A DNA stretch of 64,000 bases from assembly GCA_022844405.1 (NCBI GenBank), contig JALHLV010000015.1, positions 1 through 64,000 of the forward strand. The letters are read 5' to 3'. Positions 55,830 to 64,000 of this stretch are shown here, piece after piece (positions within the stretch are counted from its first letter, which is position 1; every line of letters begins with the position of its first letter). A program made the position numbers and the translations under genes. This DNA is from Sphingomonadales bacterium. GTDB taxonomy: Bacteria > Pseudomonadota > Alphaproteobacteria > SMXS01. The notes below the pieces were generated by a model. The model searched no databases and was not told where the DNA came from. It worked only from the letters and a program-made list of their open reading frames with translations.

Positions 55830-57110
55830 TTACAGTCCCCTCGGCTTCGGGCCTCCGGTGGCCCAGTCCAGCAGTTCGACGGTGTGCACGACGGGCACGG
55901 ACGCGCCGCCGCGCAGCTGGGTGATGCAGCCGATATTGCCGCTGGCGATGACCTGCGGCGCGGTGTCGGCTAGGCGCTCCAGCTTGCGGTCACGCAACTG
56001 TCCGGCGATCTCGTCCTGCAGCAGGCTGTAGGTGCCGGCCGAGCCGCAGCACAAATTGGCTTCCTTCGGCTCCACCACCGTAAAACCCGCCTGGCGCAGC
56101 AGACTGACGGGCTGGCGCGTGACTTTCTGGCCGTGCTGCAGCGAGCACGCCGACTGATAGGCCACGCGCAGGCCCGGCGGCGACTGCACAGGTGTCACGC
56201 CTTCGACGGCGAGGAATTCCGACACGTCGCGGCTCAATGCGGCGATGCGCTCGCCGCGCGCGGCCCAGGCCACGTCGCCCGCCAGCACGAAACCGTAGTC
56301 CTTCAGCATGGTGCCGCAGCCCGAGGCGTTGGCGATGATGGCATCGAGCCCCTCGCCGTCCAGCTCCTTCTCCCAGGCCGCGACATTCGCCCTCGCCCGC
56401 GCAAGGGTCGACGCTTCCTGCCCGAGATGATGGGTGATGGCGCCGCAGCAATAGGCTTCGTGCAGGATCACCACCTCGCAGCCGTGGCGGGTCAGCAGCC
56501 GGATGGTGGCGTCATTGATCTCCGGGCCAACGGCCTGCTGCACGCAACCGATCAGCAGGCCGACGCGGGCGCGCCGCTCGCCCTGCGCCGCCACGCGCCG
56601 GTCATGGTCCAGCTTCTCGCCGATGGGCCCATCGGGCGCGGTCATCACCATGGCGCGCAGCCGGCGTGGAAGCAGATCGGCCACGGGACGCGCCAGCTTC
56701 GCCAGCCGCAGTGCCCAGCCGAACAGACCCGGGCGCGGCAGCAGCCAGCCCAGCATCCGGCGGGTCAGCCGATCTGGCAGCGGCCTCGTGTAGGTATTCT
56801 CGATATGCGCCCGGGCGGTGTCGATCAGGTGCATGTAGTTGACGCCCGACGGGCAGCCGGCCTGGCACGACAGGCACGACAGGCAGCGGTCTACATGCAG
56901 CACGGTGTTCGCGTCGGCGGGCTTGCCGCCTTCCAGCATCTCCTTGATCAGGTAGATGCGCCCGCGCGGGCTGTCGAGTTCGTCGCCGAGCAGGGTGTAG
57001 GTCGGGCACTGCGGCAGGCAGAAGCCGCAATGGACGCAGGTGCGCAGCGCTTTTTCGGCCTCCCGCAGGTGCGGGTCCGTCATCTGGTCGTCGGAAAAGA
57101 GTGTCCGCAT
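55830..57110 (-). CDS. glcF: Glycolate oxidase iron-sulfur subunit
   Basis: Electron-transfer subunit of glycolate oxidase at the inner membrane. The 426-residue protein has two 4Fe-4S motifs (Cys25/28/31/35 and Cys76/79/82/86) and C-terminal C-C-G domains (H-E-A-Y-C-C-G-A; N-L-C-C-G-S-A-G). ATG 57110 overlaps the glcE stop (ATGA). It completes glcD-glcE-glcF; no glcC regulator or glyoxylate enzyme is next to it. Confidence 0.95.
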   Translation of the reverse strand: MRTLFSDDQMTDPHLREAEKALRTCVHCGFCLPQCPTYTLLGDELDSPRGRIYLIKEMLEGGKPADANTVLHVDRCLSCLSCQAGCPSGVNYMHLIDTARAHIENTYTRPLPDRLTRRMLGWLLPRPGLFGWALRLAKLARPVADLLPRRLRAMVMTAPDGPIGEKLDHDRRVAAQGERRARVGLLIGCVQQAVGPEINDATIRLLTRHGCEVVILHEAYCCGAITHHLGQEASTLARARANVAAWEKELDGEGLDAIIANASGCGTMLKDYGFVLAGDVAWAARGERIAALSRDVSEFLAVEGVTPVQSPPGLRVAYQSACSLQHGQKVTRQPVSLLRQAGFTVVEPKEANLCCGSAGTYSLLQDEIAGQLRDRKLERLADTAPQVIASGNIGCITQLRGGASVPVVHTVELLDWATGGPKPRGL

Positions 57111-58348
57111 CAGGCCGCGCCGGGCAGTGAAACAGCTCCCATCCGGCCGGGGTTGAAGATGCCGCTGGGATCGAACCCAGCCTTAACACGCGCCGACAGT
57201 TTGGCAAGCCCTTCCGCCTGCGGCTGGAACACGGCCTCCTCGCGGCGCACGGTCTCCGGCGCGCGGACCAGCAGCGCGTGGCCGCCCCCGGTCATGGCGG
57301 CGCGGATACGGGCGCCCTGCCCGAGCGCGGCCGACTCGTAGCCGAGCCAGACCAGGCCGCCGGCCCAGTCCATCAGCCAGGAATCGGCGCCCGAGGCCGC
57401 CACGATCTCGGCACCGCTGGTCGGCGGCACGGAGACGCGCCAGACCAGCTGGTGATCAGGTGGCAGCAGCCAAGCGTCGCGGAGCTCGGTCCAGAAGCGG
57501 CCCGAGTTCATGCTGTGCAACTCGTCGAGCGGACCAAATGGGGCCAGCAGCTTCTTCAGCGCCTCCATGCGATGCATCACCGACACGCCATGGCCTTCGA
57601 CGCGGATGGCGGTGATCGCGCGGTCGGCGCGGCTCACATGGGATACCTGCGACCGCGCCGCCTCGGCGGCGGGCACATGGGCGAGGCCCGACACCTCGAA
57701 GGCGCTGTTGGCCGCCGCTGTCAGCGCCTCGACGGCGCGCTCGGGCTTCAGGCCATGGATCAGCAGCGTGTAGGTCTTCTCGGGCGCGGGCAGCACCTTC
57801 AGGGTGATCTCGGTGAACGCGCCCAGCGTGCCGTAGGCGCCGGTCATCAGCTTGTGCAGGTCGTAGCCGGTGACGTTCTTGACCACCCGGCCGCCCGACT
57901 TGAAGCATTCGCCGCGGCCGTTGACCGCGTGCGCCCCCAGCACGAAGTCGCGCGCCGCGCCCGCCTTCACCCGGCGCGGGCCGGAGCTGCCGACCGAAAT
58001 GGCGCCGCCGATGGTGCCGGCCTTGCTCTCGCCCGACAGCAGCCAGCCCCAGTCCAGCGGCTCGAAGGCCAGCATCTGGTTACGCTCGGCCAGCATCCGG
58101 TTGACTTCTTCCAGCGGCGTCCCCGGCCGGACCGAGACGACCAGTTCCTCCGGCTCGTAGAACACGACGCCGGCAATGCCCGACAGGTCGACCTTCGCCG
58201 GGATGCCGTGGCCGTTGATCCTGACCGGGCAGCCCAAACCGCGCTTGGTGCCGCTGCCGACCAGCTCCAGCGGCCGCGCCTCGGCCGACGCCCAGGAGAT
58301 CAGCTCGGCCAGTTCCTTCTCGTCGGTGGGTTTGTATGTGCTCGTCAT
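57110..58348 (-). CDS. glcE: Glycolate oxidase FAD-binding subunit GlcE
   Basis: Second flavoprotein subunit of glycolate oxidase. The 412-residue protein has the FAD-binding type-4 domain (L-E-L-V-G-S-G-T-K-R-G-L-G near 26, G-T-I-G-G-A-I-S-V-G-S-S-G, G-R-V-V-K-N-V-T-G-Y-D-L) and the C-terminal G-I-F-N-P-G-R. ATG 58348 gives the normal start; longer frames enter the operator-like spacer. It follows glcD after 142 bp and is coupled to glcF. Confidence 0.94.
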   Translation of the reverse strand: MTSTYKPTDEKELAELISWASAEARPLELVGSGTKRGLGCPVRINGHGIPAKVDLSGIAGVVFYEPEELVVSVRPGTPLEEVNRMLAERNQMLAFEPLDWGWLLSGESKAGTIGGAISVGSSGPRRVKAGAARDFVLGAHAVNGRGECFKSGGRVVKNVTGYDLHKLMTGAYGTLGAFTEITLKVLPAPEKTYTLLIHGLKPERAVEALTAAANSAFEVSGLAHVPAAEAARSQVSHVSRADRAITAIRVEGHGVSVMHRMEALKKLLAPFGPLDELHSMNSGRFWTELRDAWLLPPDHQLVWRVSVPPTSGAEIVAASGADSWLMDWAGGLVWLGYESAALGQGARIRAAMTGGGHALLVRAPETVRREEAVFQPQAEGLAKLSARVKAGFDPSGIFNPGRMGAVSLPGAA

Positions 58349-58400
58349 GCCCCGATAAGACCGCGTTTTGCCGCACTGCACAAGCCAAAGCATGCCAAAA

Positions 58401-58441
58401 ACTGCAGTGGATAACTCTGCAGTCCGGCGGCACTGCAGAGT
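58401..58441. promoter_or_regulatory. CTGCAG-rich dyad upstream of glcE (candidate operator)
   Basis: Perfect 10-bp inverted repeat ACTCTGCAGT (58414-58423) / ACTGCAGAGT (58432-58441) with an 8-nt spacer, plus the 8-bp palindrome ACTGCAGT at 58401-58408 and a further CACTGCA at 58374-58380. Repeated copies at regular spacing suggest a dimeric regulator site between glcD and glcE rather than a terminator, although a TTTTT run does follow on the minus strand. Confidence 0.4.
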
Positions 58442-58490
58442 AATATACAAGTCTTACAAATGGGTTACGAAATATTTGTGATTTTCTGTT

Positions 58491-59975
58491 TCAAAACCGC
58501 GGTAGCTCCGGAAATGCCGTTCTTCCCCTGTGAATGTGCATTGCACCCAGCTCCGCGCAGCGGTGCAGCGTGGGGAAAACCTTGCCCGGATTGAGGTGCT
58601 GTCCGGGGTCGAACGCGCATTTCAGCCGCTGCTGCTGCTGCATGTCCAGATCGGTGAACATTTCCGGCATCAGATCGCGTTTTTCGGTGCCGACGCCATG
58701 TTCGCCGGTCAGAACGCCGCCGACCGAGACGCACAGCCGCAGGATATCGTGGCCCAGGTGTTCGGCCGCCTCCATCTCGCCGGGCACGTTGGCGTCGTAG
58801 AGGATCAGCGGATGCAGATTGCCGTCGCCCACATGGAACACGTTGGCGATGGTCAGCCCCGAGGCGCGCGACATCTCGCCGATCCGCGCCAGCACGGGCG
58901 CCAGCTTGTTGCGCGGGATGGTGCCGTCGAGCACGTAGTAGTCGGGCTTCATCTTGGCCGCCGCCGGAAACGCCGACTTGCGCCCCAGCCAGAACAGCAG
59001 CCGCTCCTCCTCGGACTGCGACGCGCGCACGCCGATGGCACCGTTCCGGGTCGCAATGGCGGTCACCTGCCCGATCAAATAGTCGACCTCGGCGGCCGGG
59101 CCGTCCAGTTCGCAGATCAGGATGGCGGCGGCGTCCGCCGGATAACCCGGCGCGCAATATTCCTCGACCGCGTCGATGGTGATGCGGTCCATCATCTCCA
59201 TGCCGGCCGGGATGATCCCCGAGGCGATGACGTCGGCGACGCAGGCGCCGCCCGCCTCGATGCTGTTGAACGATACCAGCAGGGCGCGGACCGTCTCGGG
59301 CTTGGGCAGGATGCGGACGGTGACCTCGGTGATCACGCCCAGCAGGCCTTCCGAGCCGGTGATGATGCTGAGAAGGTCATAGCCTTCCGGGTCCAGGTGC
59401 TTGCCGCCGATGCGCAGCACTTCGCCATCCATAGTCACCAGCTCGACGCCCAGGATGTTGTTCACCGTCAGGCCGTATTTCAGGCAGTGCACCCCGCCCG
59501 AATTCTGCGCCACGTTGCCGCCGATGGTGCAGGCGATCTGGCTGGACGGATCCGGCGCGTAGTAGAACCCGTCGTCCTCCACCGCCTTGGTGATCCCCAG
59601 ATTGGTCACGCCCGGCTGGGCGACGACGCAGCGGTTGGCGTAATCGACGTCGAGGATGCGGTTGAACTTGGTCATGGCGAGCAGGACGCCGCCCGGCACC
59701 GGCGTGGCCCCGCCGGAAAGCCCGGTCCCCGCGCCGCGCGGCACCACCGGCACGCCGAAGTCCCGGCACAGCTTCAGCACCTCGGCGACCTGCGCCACGG
59801 TTTCCGGCAGCACGACGATCCCCGGCATCTGCCGGTGCATGGTCTGCGCATCGGTCTCAAACGGCTTGCGGGAGACGGCGTCGGTGACGACGCACTCAAG
59901 CGGCAACACCTGGCGGAAGCGTGCCGCGAGGGCGGACAGGTCGGGAGCGATGGGTTCGGCCATTGAGACGTTCAT
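58491..59975 (-). CDS. glcD: Glycolate oxidase subunit GlcD (FAD-linked oxidase)
   Basis: Catalytic flavoprotein oxidising glycolate (or D-lactate) to glyoxylate. The 494-residue protein has the FAD domain P-R-G-A-G-T-G-L-S-G-G-A, N-V-A-Q-N-S-G-G-V-H-C-L-K-Y-G, and the C-terminal H-V-G-D-G-N-L-H-P and G-E-H-G-V-G motifs. ATG 59975 is followed by another in-frame ATG at 59963; neither has a strong ribosome site. It is first of glcDEF. Confidence 0.94.
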   Translation of the reverse strand: MNVSMAEPIAPDLSALAARFRQVLPLECVVTDAVSRKPFETDAQTMHRQMPGIVVLPETVAQVAEVLKLCRDFGVPVVPRGAGTGLSGGATPVPGGVLLAMTKFNRILDVDYANRCVVAQPGVTNLGITKAVEDDGFYYAPDPSSQIACTIGGNVAQNSGGVHCLKYGLTVNNILGVELVTMDGEVLRIGGKHLDPEGYDLLSIITGSEGLLGVITEVTVRILPKPETVRALLVSFNSIEAGGACVADVIASGIIPAGMEMMDRITIDAVEEYCAPGYPADAAAILICELDGPAAEVDYLIGQVTAIATRNGAIGVRASQSEEERLLFWLGRKSAFPAAAKMKPDYYVLDGTIPRNKLAPVLARIGEMSRASGLTIANVFHVGDGNLHPLILYDANVPGEMEAAEHLGHDILRLCVSVGGVLTGEHGVGTEKRDLMPEMFTDLDMQQQQRLKCAFDPGQHLNPGKVFPTLHRCAELGAMHIHRGRTAFPELPRF

Positions 59976-60016
59976 GGGCCGCACTATACTCCCGTCCCAG
60001 CCGTAAGGAACGACGC

Positions 60017-60412
60017 ATGACGGAGATGACGACACACAGGGGCGGCTGCCACTGCGGCGCGGTGGTGTTCGAGGTGGACGCGCCGACCGAAGTGACGGTG
60101 CAGGACTGCAACTGCTCGCTGTGCCGGATGACCGGCTACCTGCACCTGATCGTGCCGGCCTCGCGCTTCCGGCTGCTGCAGGGGCAGGACGCGCTGACGA
60201 CCTATACGTTCAACACCGGCACGGCGAAGCACCTGTTCTGCAAGCATTGTGGCGTGAAGTCGTTCTATGTGCCGAGGTCCAATCCGGATGGTTTTTCGGT
60301 GAACCTGCGGTGCGTGGACCGGTCGATGTTCACGAAGGTGACTGTAGAATCGTTCGATGGTGCGAATTGGGAGGAAGACGGCGAGGCGTTGCGGCATTTA
60401 AGCGCCGAGTAG
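60017..60412 (+). CDS. GFA-domain (glutathione-dependent formaldehyde-activating/CENP-V-like) protein
   Basis: A 131-residue zinc protein. The GFA cysteines are complete: Cys11/Cys13 in G-G-C-H-C-G-A, Cys31/33/36 in D-C-N-C-S-L-C and Cys75/Cys78 in F-C-K-H-C-G. The founding member binds glutathione and formaldehyde, but most homologs are uncharacterised. ATG 60017 has AAGGA upstream. It is divergent from glcD and ends just before the repeat-flanked GIY-YIG unit. Confidence 0.9.
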   Translation: MTEMTTHRGGCHCGAVVFEVDAPTEVTVQDCNCSLCRMTGYLHLIVPASRFRLLQGQDALTTYTFNTGTAKHLFCKHCGVKSFYVPRSNPDGFSVNLRCVDRSMFTKVTVESFDGANWEEDGEALRHLSAE

Positions 60413-60421
60413 CCACCCCTT

Positions 60422-60938
60422 CAGCCGTCATCCCGCCGTAGGGCGGGATCCAGACTGGGCAATCAAGCCGTGAAGTCAGCCGATAAATCTCGCCACTCAG
60501 GATTCATCTCCTCGATGATCCGCAGCTTCCAGAGGCGGTTCCATTCCTTGAGTTGTTTCTCCCGATAGATGGCGGTTTCGGCGCGAGCGTGCTGTTCGTA
60601 CCAGACCAGCATGTGACATTTGTACTTCTTGGTGAAGCCGTCGACGGTGCCCTGCTTATGTTGGAATACACGCTTCACGAGGTCGCTGGCGACGCCGATG
60701 TAAAGCGTGCCGTTGCGCTTGTTGGCCATGATGTAAACGGCAAAAGACTTTTCCGACTTGAGCATAGTCTGGCAACGGCTGTGATTAATCGCTTAAACAT
60801 AGCCGAATAAGGTGCCGCCCTCACGTTGTTCGTCGTTCCTGCGAAGGCTGGAAGCCAGACCAGGAAATCAGGTCAACCGCGCAGGACCGCGCGTTGATTG
60901 TCAAGCCTGGATCCCGCCCTTCGGCGGGATGACGGCTG
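60422..60938. mobile_element. Inverted repeat pair enclosing a GIY-YIG nuclease gene (copy C of the palindromic repeat family)
   Basis: Terminal units at 60422-60453 and 60907-60938 are inverted copies, identical at 31 of 32 bases. Each contains the palindrome ATCCCGCC..GGCGGGAT and ends in CCAG. Weaker similarity continues about 20 nt inward (15 of 20, including CAATCAA). The enclosed 450 bp hold one gene, a GIY-YIG endonuclease, whose stop codon lies in the inner part of the left repeat. No clear target duplication was found. Layout is like the empty inverted pairs at 27239 and 53230 but with a gene inside. Confidence 0.7.
60463..60765 (-). CDS. GIY-YIG endonuclease domain protein (UPF0213 type)
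   Basis: A 100-residue single-domain nuclease. The GIY-YIG pair is present as V-Y-I-M-A-N near residue 10 and L-Y-I-G-V-A-S-D-L-V-K-R near 21; a histidine follows in F-Q-H-K, and the metal glutamate is in Y-R-E-K-Q-L-K-E-W. The end N-P-E-W-R-D-L is typical of UPF0213. ATG 60765. Its base composition is lower in G+C than its neighbours. The stop codon (60463-60465) falls within the flanking inverted repeat, so gene and repeat appear to travel as one unit. Confidence 0.9.
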   Translation of the reverse strand: MLKSEKSFAVYIMANKRNGTLYIGVASDLVKRVFQHKQGTVDGFTKKYKCHMLVWYEQHARAETAIYREKQLKEWNRLWKLRIIEEMNPEWRDLSADFTA

Positions 60939-60958
60939 AGGGGGTTGGGAAGTCGGCT

Positions 60959-62491
60959 CTAAAACTTCACCGGCCAATTCGCCAGCCGGTGCTCCCCGAC
61001 GCCACCCGGCCTCGCATGCGCGGCCAGCGCGCGGATGATGAAGTCCCGCGTCTCGACCGGATCGATCACCGTCTGCGTCGCGAACGCCTCGGCGAAGTCG
61101 AAGGCGGAGGTTTCGCCGGAGACCGCGTCCAGCATGGCGCCGAATTTTTCCGGGTCGTCCTCGTATTTGACTCCATAGACCACGTTCACCGCCGTCGCCG
61201 GGTCCATGAAGCTGATCTCGGCACCGGGCCAGCAGGCGGTTTCGCTGGCGCGGCCGACGAACATGTTGTGCAGGGCCATGCCGAACGCTTTGCGCAGGAT
61301 CACCGTGACCGTCGGCACGGTCACCTGGTCGAGCGCCAGGATCCAGTTCATGATTTTCGCGCCCAACTTCTCCTTCTCGCCGGCGCGGCCGATGAAGAAT
61401 CCGGGCGTGTCCGCGAGGAACACCAGCGGCACGTTGAAGCTGTCGCACAGCACGATGAACGGCAGCACCTTGTCGCAGCCCTCGGCGTCGAACGCGCCGC
61501 CCTTGAACAGGGGATTGGACGCGACGATGCCGACGCTCTTGCCGCCGATGCGGGCAAAACCGGTCACCGCCACCTTGGCGAAGCTGTCTTTCAGCGGAAA
61601 CCACGAACCCGTGTCGGCGATGATCTCGATCGCCTTGCGCATGTCGTAGACCCTGGTGCGCTGTTCGGGGACCACCTCGAGCAGCCGTTCCTGGTCCGCG
61701 CCCGAGCCTTCGGGCACGGGCGCGTCGGGCGGCGGCTCGCGGTTGTTGGAGGGCAGATAGGACAGGAACCGGCGGATGATGTGGAGCGCGTCGGCATCGG
61801 TTTCGGCGACGGCATCGATCATGCCGGTCTGCTGGGCATGGACGCGCCAGCCGCCCAGCTCCTCGGGATCGACCGGCTCGCTGATCGCCAGCTCGGTCAC
61901 CCGCGGCGAGGCCACGCCCATGATCGCGCCCTTGCGCATCACCACGAAGTCCGAAACCATCGCCTGCCAGGTCGACCCGCCGAAGCTCTGACCCAGGATC
62001 GCCGACACCCACGGCACGACCCTGCCCTTCTGGTAGCTGCCGCCGGCGAAGCCGGTGATTGTATCGGCCATGCCGCGCGCGCCCATGGCGTCCGGGATGC
62101 GCGAGCCCGAGCATTCCCCCAGCTCGATCAGCGGAAAGCCCGAGCGCTGGGCCGACTTCTTGACGTAGCCGTGCTTCTTGCCGGCGATGGCCGCCGACGA
62201 CGCGCCGAGCACGGAGAAGTCCGAGGCGCAGACGCCCACACGCCGCCCGTCGATCTCGCCGAACCCGCCGACGACGCTGTCGGCCGGCGTCTTGTCGCGT
62301 ATCTCCGGCCGGTCGGCGACGGCCAGCAGGCCGATCTCGTGGAAGCTGCCCGCGTCGAGCAGCGCGTCGACCCGCTGGCGCGCATTGAGCAGGCCGCTTT
62401 CCGCCATGCCGGCGAGGATGCGCGGCGAGCCCATGGCCTTCGCCTTTTCCGTCCGGCGGCGCAGCTCGGCGCGCTTGTCGTCAAAGCTCAT
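60959..62491 (-). CDS. Acyl-CoA carboxylase beta (carboxyltransferase) subunit
   Basis: A 510-residue carboxyltransferase of the propionyl/methylcrotonyl/geranyl-CoA type. The N-lobe has G-E-C-S-G-S-R-I-P-D and the A-G-G-S-Y-Q-K region; the C-lobe has F-L-A-D-T-P-G-F-F-I-G and A-Y-G-A-like K-A-F-G-M-A-L-H-N-M, with oxyanion glycines. No biotin-carrier or biotin-carboxylase gene is adjacent, so the alpha subunit must lie elsewhere and the substrate is open. ATG 62491. It is divergent from the Rieske oxygenase gene. Confidence 0.9.
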   Translation of the reverse strand: MSFDDKRAELRRRTEKAKAMGSPRILAGMAESGLLNARQRVDALLDAGSFHEIGLLAVADRPEIRDKTPADSVVGGFGEIDGRRVGVCASDFSVLGASSAAIAGKKHGYVKKSAQRSGFPLIELGECSGSRIPDAMGARGMADTITGFAGGSYQKGRVVPWVSAILGQSFGGSTWQAMVSDFVVMRKGAIMGVASPRVTELAISEPVDPEELGGWRVHAQQTGMIDAVAETDADALHIIRRFLSYLPSNNREPPPDAPVPEGSGADQERLLEVVPEQRTRVYDMRKAIEIIADTGSWFPLKDSFAKVAVTGFARIGGKSVGIVASNPLFKGGAFDAEGCDKVLPFIVLCDSFNVPLVFLADTPGFFIGRAGEKEKLGAKIMNWILALDQVTVPTVTVILRKAFGMALHNMFVGRASETACWPGAEISFMDPATAVNVVYGVKYEDDPEKFGAMLDAVSGETSAFDFAEAFATQTVIDPVETRDFIIRALAAHARPGGVGEHRLANWPVKF

Positions 62492-62585
62492 GGTGCCTCC
62501 CCTGGTTCTCGGGGAGCCTAGCAGTCACGTCCGGGTCACGCTAGGATACCGACCGGTAGCGGGCCTGGGGAGGACGCGGGAGATC

Positions 62586-63971
62586 ATGAAGTTCAGCAGT
62601 TTTTCCGAACGGTCCTACGACCACGAGACCGGCTGGCGGATCAACCCGGATGCCGGCGGCAACGCGCCCGAGCGCAAGTTTCCCTATATCGACAACGGCA
62701 CCGGACTGATCGAGCCCAGCCGGTACTACGATCCCGGGTTCGCGCAGGCCGAATGGGAGCGGATGTGGACGCGGGCGTGGTTGATCGCCGGCCGCGCCTC
62801 GGACATTCCCAACGTGGGCGACTGGTTCAAATTCGACATCGGCAACCAGAGCCTGATCGTCGTGCGCGCCGCGGCGGGAAATGACGGCATCCGGGCGTTC
62901 CACAATGTCTGCCACCACCGCGGCAACCGGCTGGTGATGGCCGATTTCGGCCATGCCGAACACTTCACCTGCGCCTTCCATTCCTGGCAGTGGAACATCG
63001 ACGGCAGCCTCAACCGCATCACCGACCGCGACACCTTCCGCGACCCGGTTATCCGCGACAATCCGGGGCTGTCGCCTGTGGCGCTGGACCAGTGGGGCGG
63101 CTTCGTCTTCATCAACCTGGACGCCAATCCTTCACGGAGCCTGGAGGAATTCCTCGGCTCCGTTCCCGCCCAGCTCGCGCCCTTCCATTTCGAGGACATG
63201 GTGGTGGTCAAGGACGTGCAGACGCGCTGGCCGGCCAACTGGAAGGTGGCGCTCGACGCGTTCCTCGAGAGCTACCACGTTCACGCGATCCACTCCGAAA
63301 TCCTGCCGTTCTACGACGACTACTACCAGCAATGGGACCTGATGGAGAACGGCATGAGCCGCATGCTGATGGAGTTCGCGTCCGTCAGCCCGCGCGTCGA
63401 GGACCAGGAAACCGTCAATGACGGCCTGAAGATGATGCTGGAGGACGCCGGCATGGATTCCGAGACTTTCAACGGCAAGGCCGGCGACGTGCGCAAGGCG
63501 ATCCAGCGGCACAAGATTCCGGCCTATGCCAAGGCCGGCAAATGGTTCGACGGGCTGGTCGAGAACCAGGCGACCGACGACTGGGCCTATTTCATCTTCC
63601 CCAACGTCACCCTGAACATCCACCCCGAAGGCTTCCTGTTCCAGCGCTTCCGGCCCGATCCGCGTGATCCCGAAAGCTTCGTCTACGACGTGCAGGTGAT
63701 CCTGCAGCCGGTCGAGAACGCCACACCGCCGGTCTATATGGGCGTCGAGGACGGCACCGACTGCACCGGCAACACCCGCCCGGAGCGCCAGCACATCAGG
63801 CACGGCGAACCGGGCCTGGGCTTCGTGCTGCAGCAGGATTCGGTGCTGGTGCCGGTGGTGCAACAGGGCCTGAGCTCGCGCGCCTTCAAGGGGCCGCGTT
63901 TCAGCGAGCAGGAACAGCGCCTGCGGCATTTCCATGCGGAGCTGGACCGGTATATCGCGGGGGAGAAATAA
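62586..63971 (+). CDS. Rieske non-haem iron oxygenase, large subunit
   Basis: A 461-residue aromatic-ring-hydroxylating-type oxygenase. The Rieske 2Fe-2S ligands are Cys109/His111 in N-V-C-H-H-R-G and Cys129/His132 in F-T-C-A-F-H-S-W. The mononuclear iron site is E-S-Y-H-V-H-A-I-H (His231, His236), with the bridging Asp224. ATG 62586 has GGGAG upstream. No reductase, ferredoxin or small subunit follows before the window ends 29 bp later, so the partner and substrate are unknown. Confidence 0.92.
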   Translation: MKFSSFSERSYDHETGWRINPDAGGNAPERKFPYIDNGTGLIEPSRYYDPGFAQAEWERMWTRAWLIAGRASDIPNVGDWFKFDIGNQSLIVVRAAAGNDGIRAFHNVCHHRGNRLVMADFGHAEHFTCAFHSWQWNIDGSLNRITDRDTFRDPVIRDNPGLSPVALDQWGGFVFINLDANPSRSLEEFLGSVPAQLAPFHFEDMVVVKDVQTRWPANWKVALDAFLESYHVHAIHSEILPFYDDYYQQWDLMENGMSRMLMEFASVSPRVEDQETVNDGLKMMLEDAGMDSETFNGKAGDVRKAIQRHKIPAYAKAGKWFDGLVENQATDDWAYFIFPNVTLNIHPEGFLFQRFRPDPRDPESFVYDVQVILQPVENATPPVYMGVEDGTDCTGNTRPERQHIRHGEPGLGFVLQQDSVLVPVVQQGLSSRAFKGPRFSEQEQRLRHFHAELDRYIAGEK

Positions 63972-64000
63972 CCCCGTCTCACGGTGATGGCGTTGGTGCG

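Overview
The window is a GC-rich (roughly two-thirds G+C by eye) chromosomal segment of a free-living alphaproteobacterium, most likely Rhodospirillales or a neighbouring deep lineage. The evidence is the gene order, a C4-type 5-aminolevulinate synthase, a RibB protein with a dead GTP-cyclohydrolase domain, and a MerR-ihfA-fabH-plsX-rpmF-YceD-chaperone-bamE run with tRNA-Pro next to it. Almost all of it is housekeeping backbone, into which several accessory cassettes appear to be set.

Layout. 1-5.3 kb: an IS481-like transposase end, then murI, a gamma carbonic anhydrase-like gene, argC, rpsI-rplM, cutA, heme A synthase and tRNA-Pro(GGG). 5.4-12.5 kb: MerR, ihfA, fabH, plsX, rpmF, YceD, a cytochrome bc1 chaperone, bamE and the proton-pumping pyrophosphatase hppA. 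12.8-15.4 kb: a quorum-sensing island (small ORF, luxI, luxR and a degenerate LuxR paralog). 15.7-22.6 kb: a nine-gene run transcribed rpiB-glyA-nrdR-ribD-ribE-ribB(X)-ribH-nusB-thiL. 22.8-34.3 kb: a DUF1287 protein, hemA with an FNR-like box, a secreted protein, methionine salvage mtnBDC, valine catabolism (acyl-CoA dehydrogenase, HIBCH, mmsB), a CoA-acylating aldehyde dehydrogenase with a divergent LysR, and hemB. 34.5-50.1 kb: leucyl-transferase bpt, parC, then recO-era-rnc-lepB-acpS-pdxJ-rsh-rpoZ-folK, an NYN protein, a family-5 uracil-DNA glycosylase, a cytosolic sulfite-oxidase-fold protein, smpB and dapA. 50.3-53.2 kb: a sulfur cassette (ArsR/BigR-like regulator, SulP, two YeeE/YedE halves). 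53.3-64 kb: acetyltransferase, GST, alpha/beta hydrolase, glycolate oxidase glcDEF, a GFA protein, a GIY-YIG nuclease unit, an acyl-CoA carboxyltransferase and a Rieske oxygenase.

Two things stand out. First, a palindromic repeat family (units reading roughly GTCATCCCGSCG..CGGGAYCCAG) occurs three times as inverted pairs: at 27239-27319, 53230-53334 and 60422-60938. In the third pair the space between the units is filled by a small GIY-YIG endonuclease gene whose stop codon lies inside the repeat. This suggests a nuclease-plus-repeat mobile module, formally like REPIN/RAYT systems but with a different nuclease. Second, the lux island sits between thiL and hppA. It carries a lux-box-like palindrome upstream of luxI, an uncharacterised 61-residue protein coupled to luxI, and a LuxR paralog that has lost most ligand-pocket and DNA-binding signature residues.

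Many genes overlap by 1-4 bases (ATGA, GTGA or TGATG junctions), so translational coupling is common here. No CRISPR array, prophage, rRNA operon or riboswitch was recognised.
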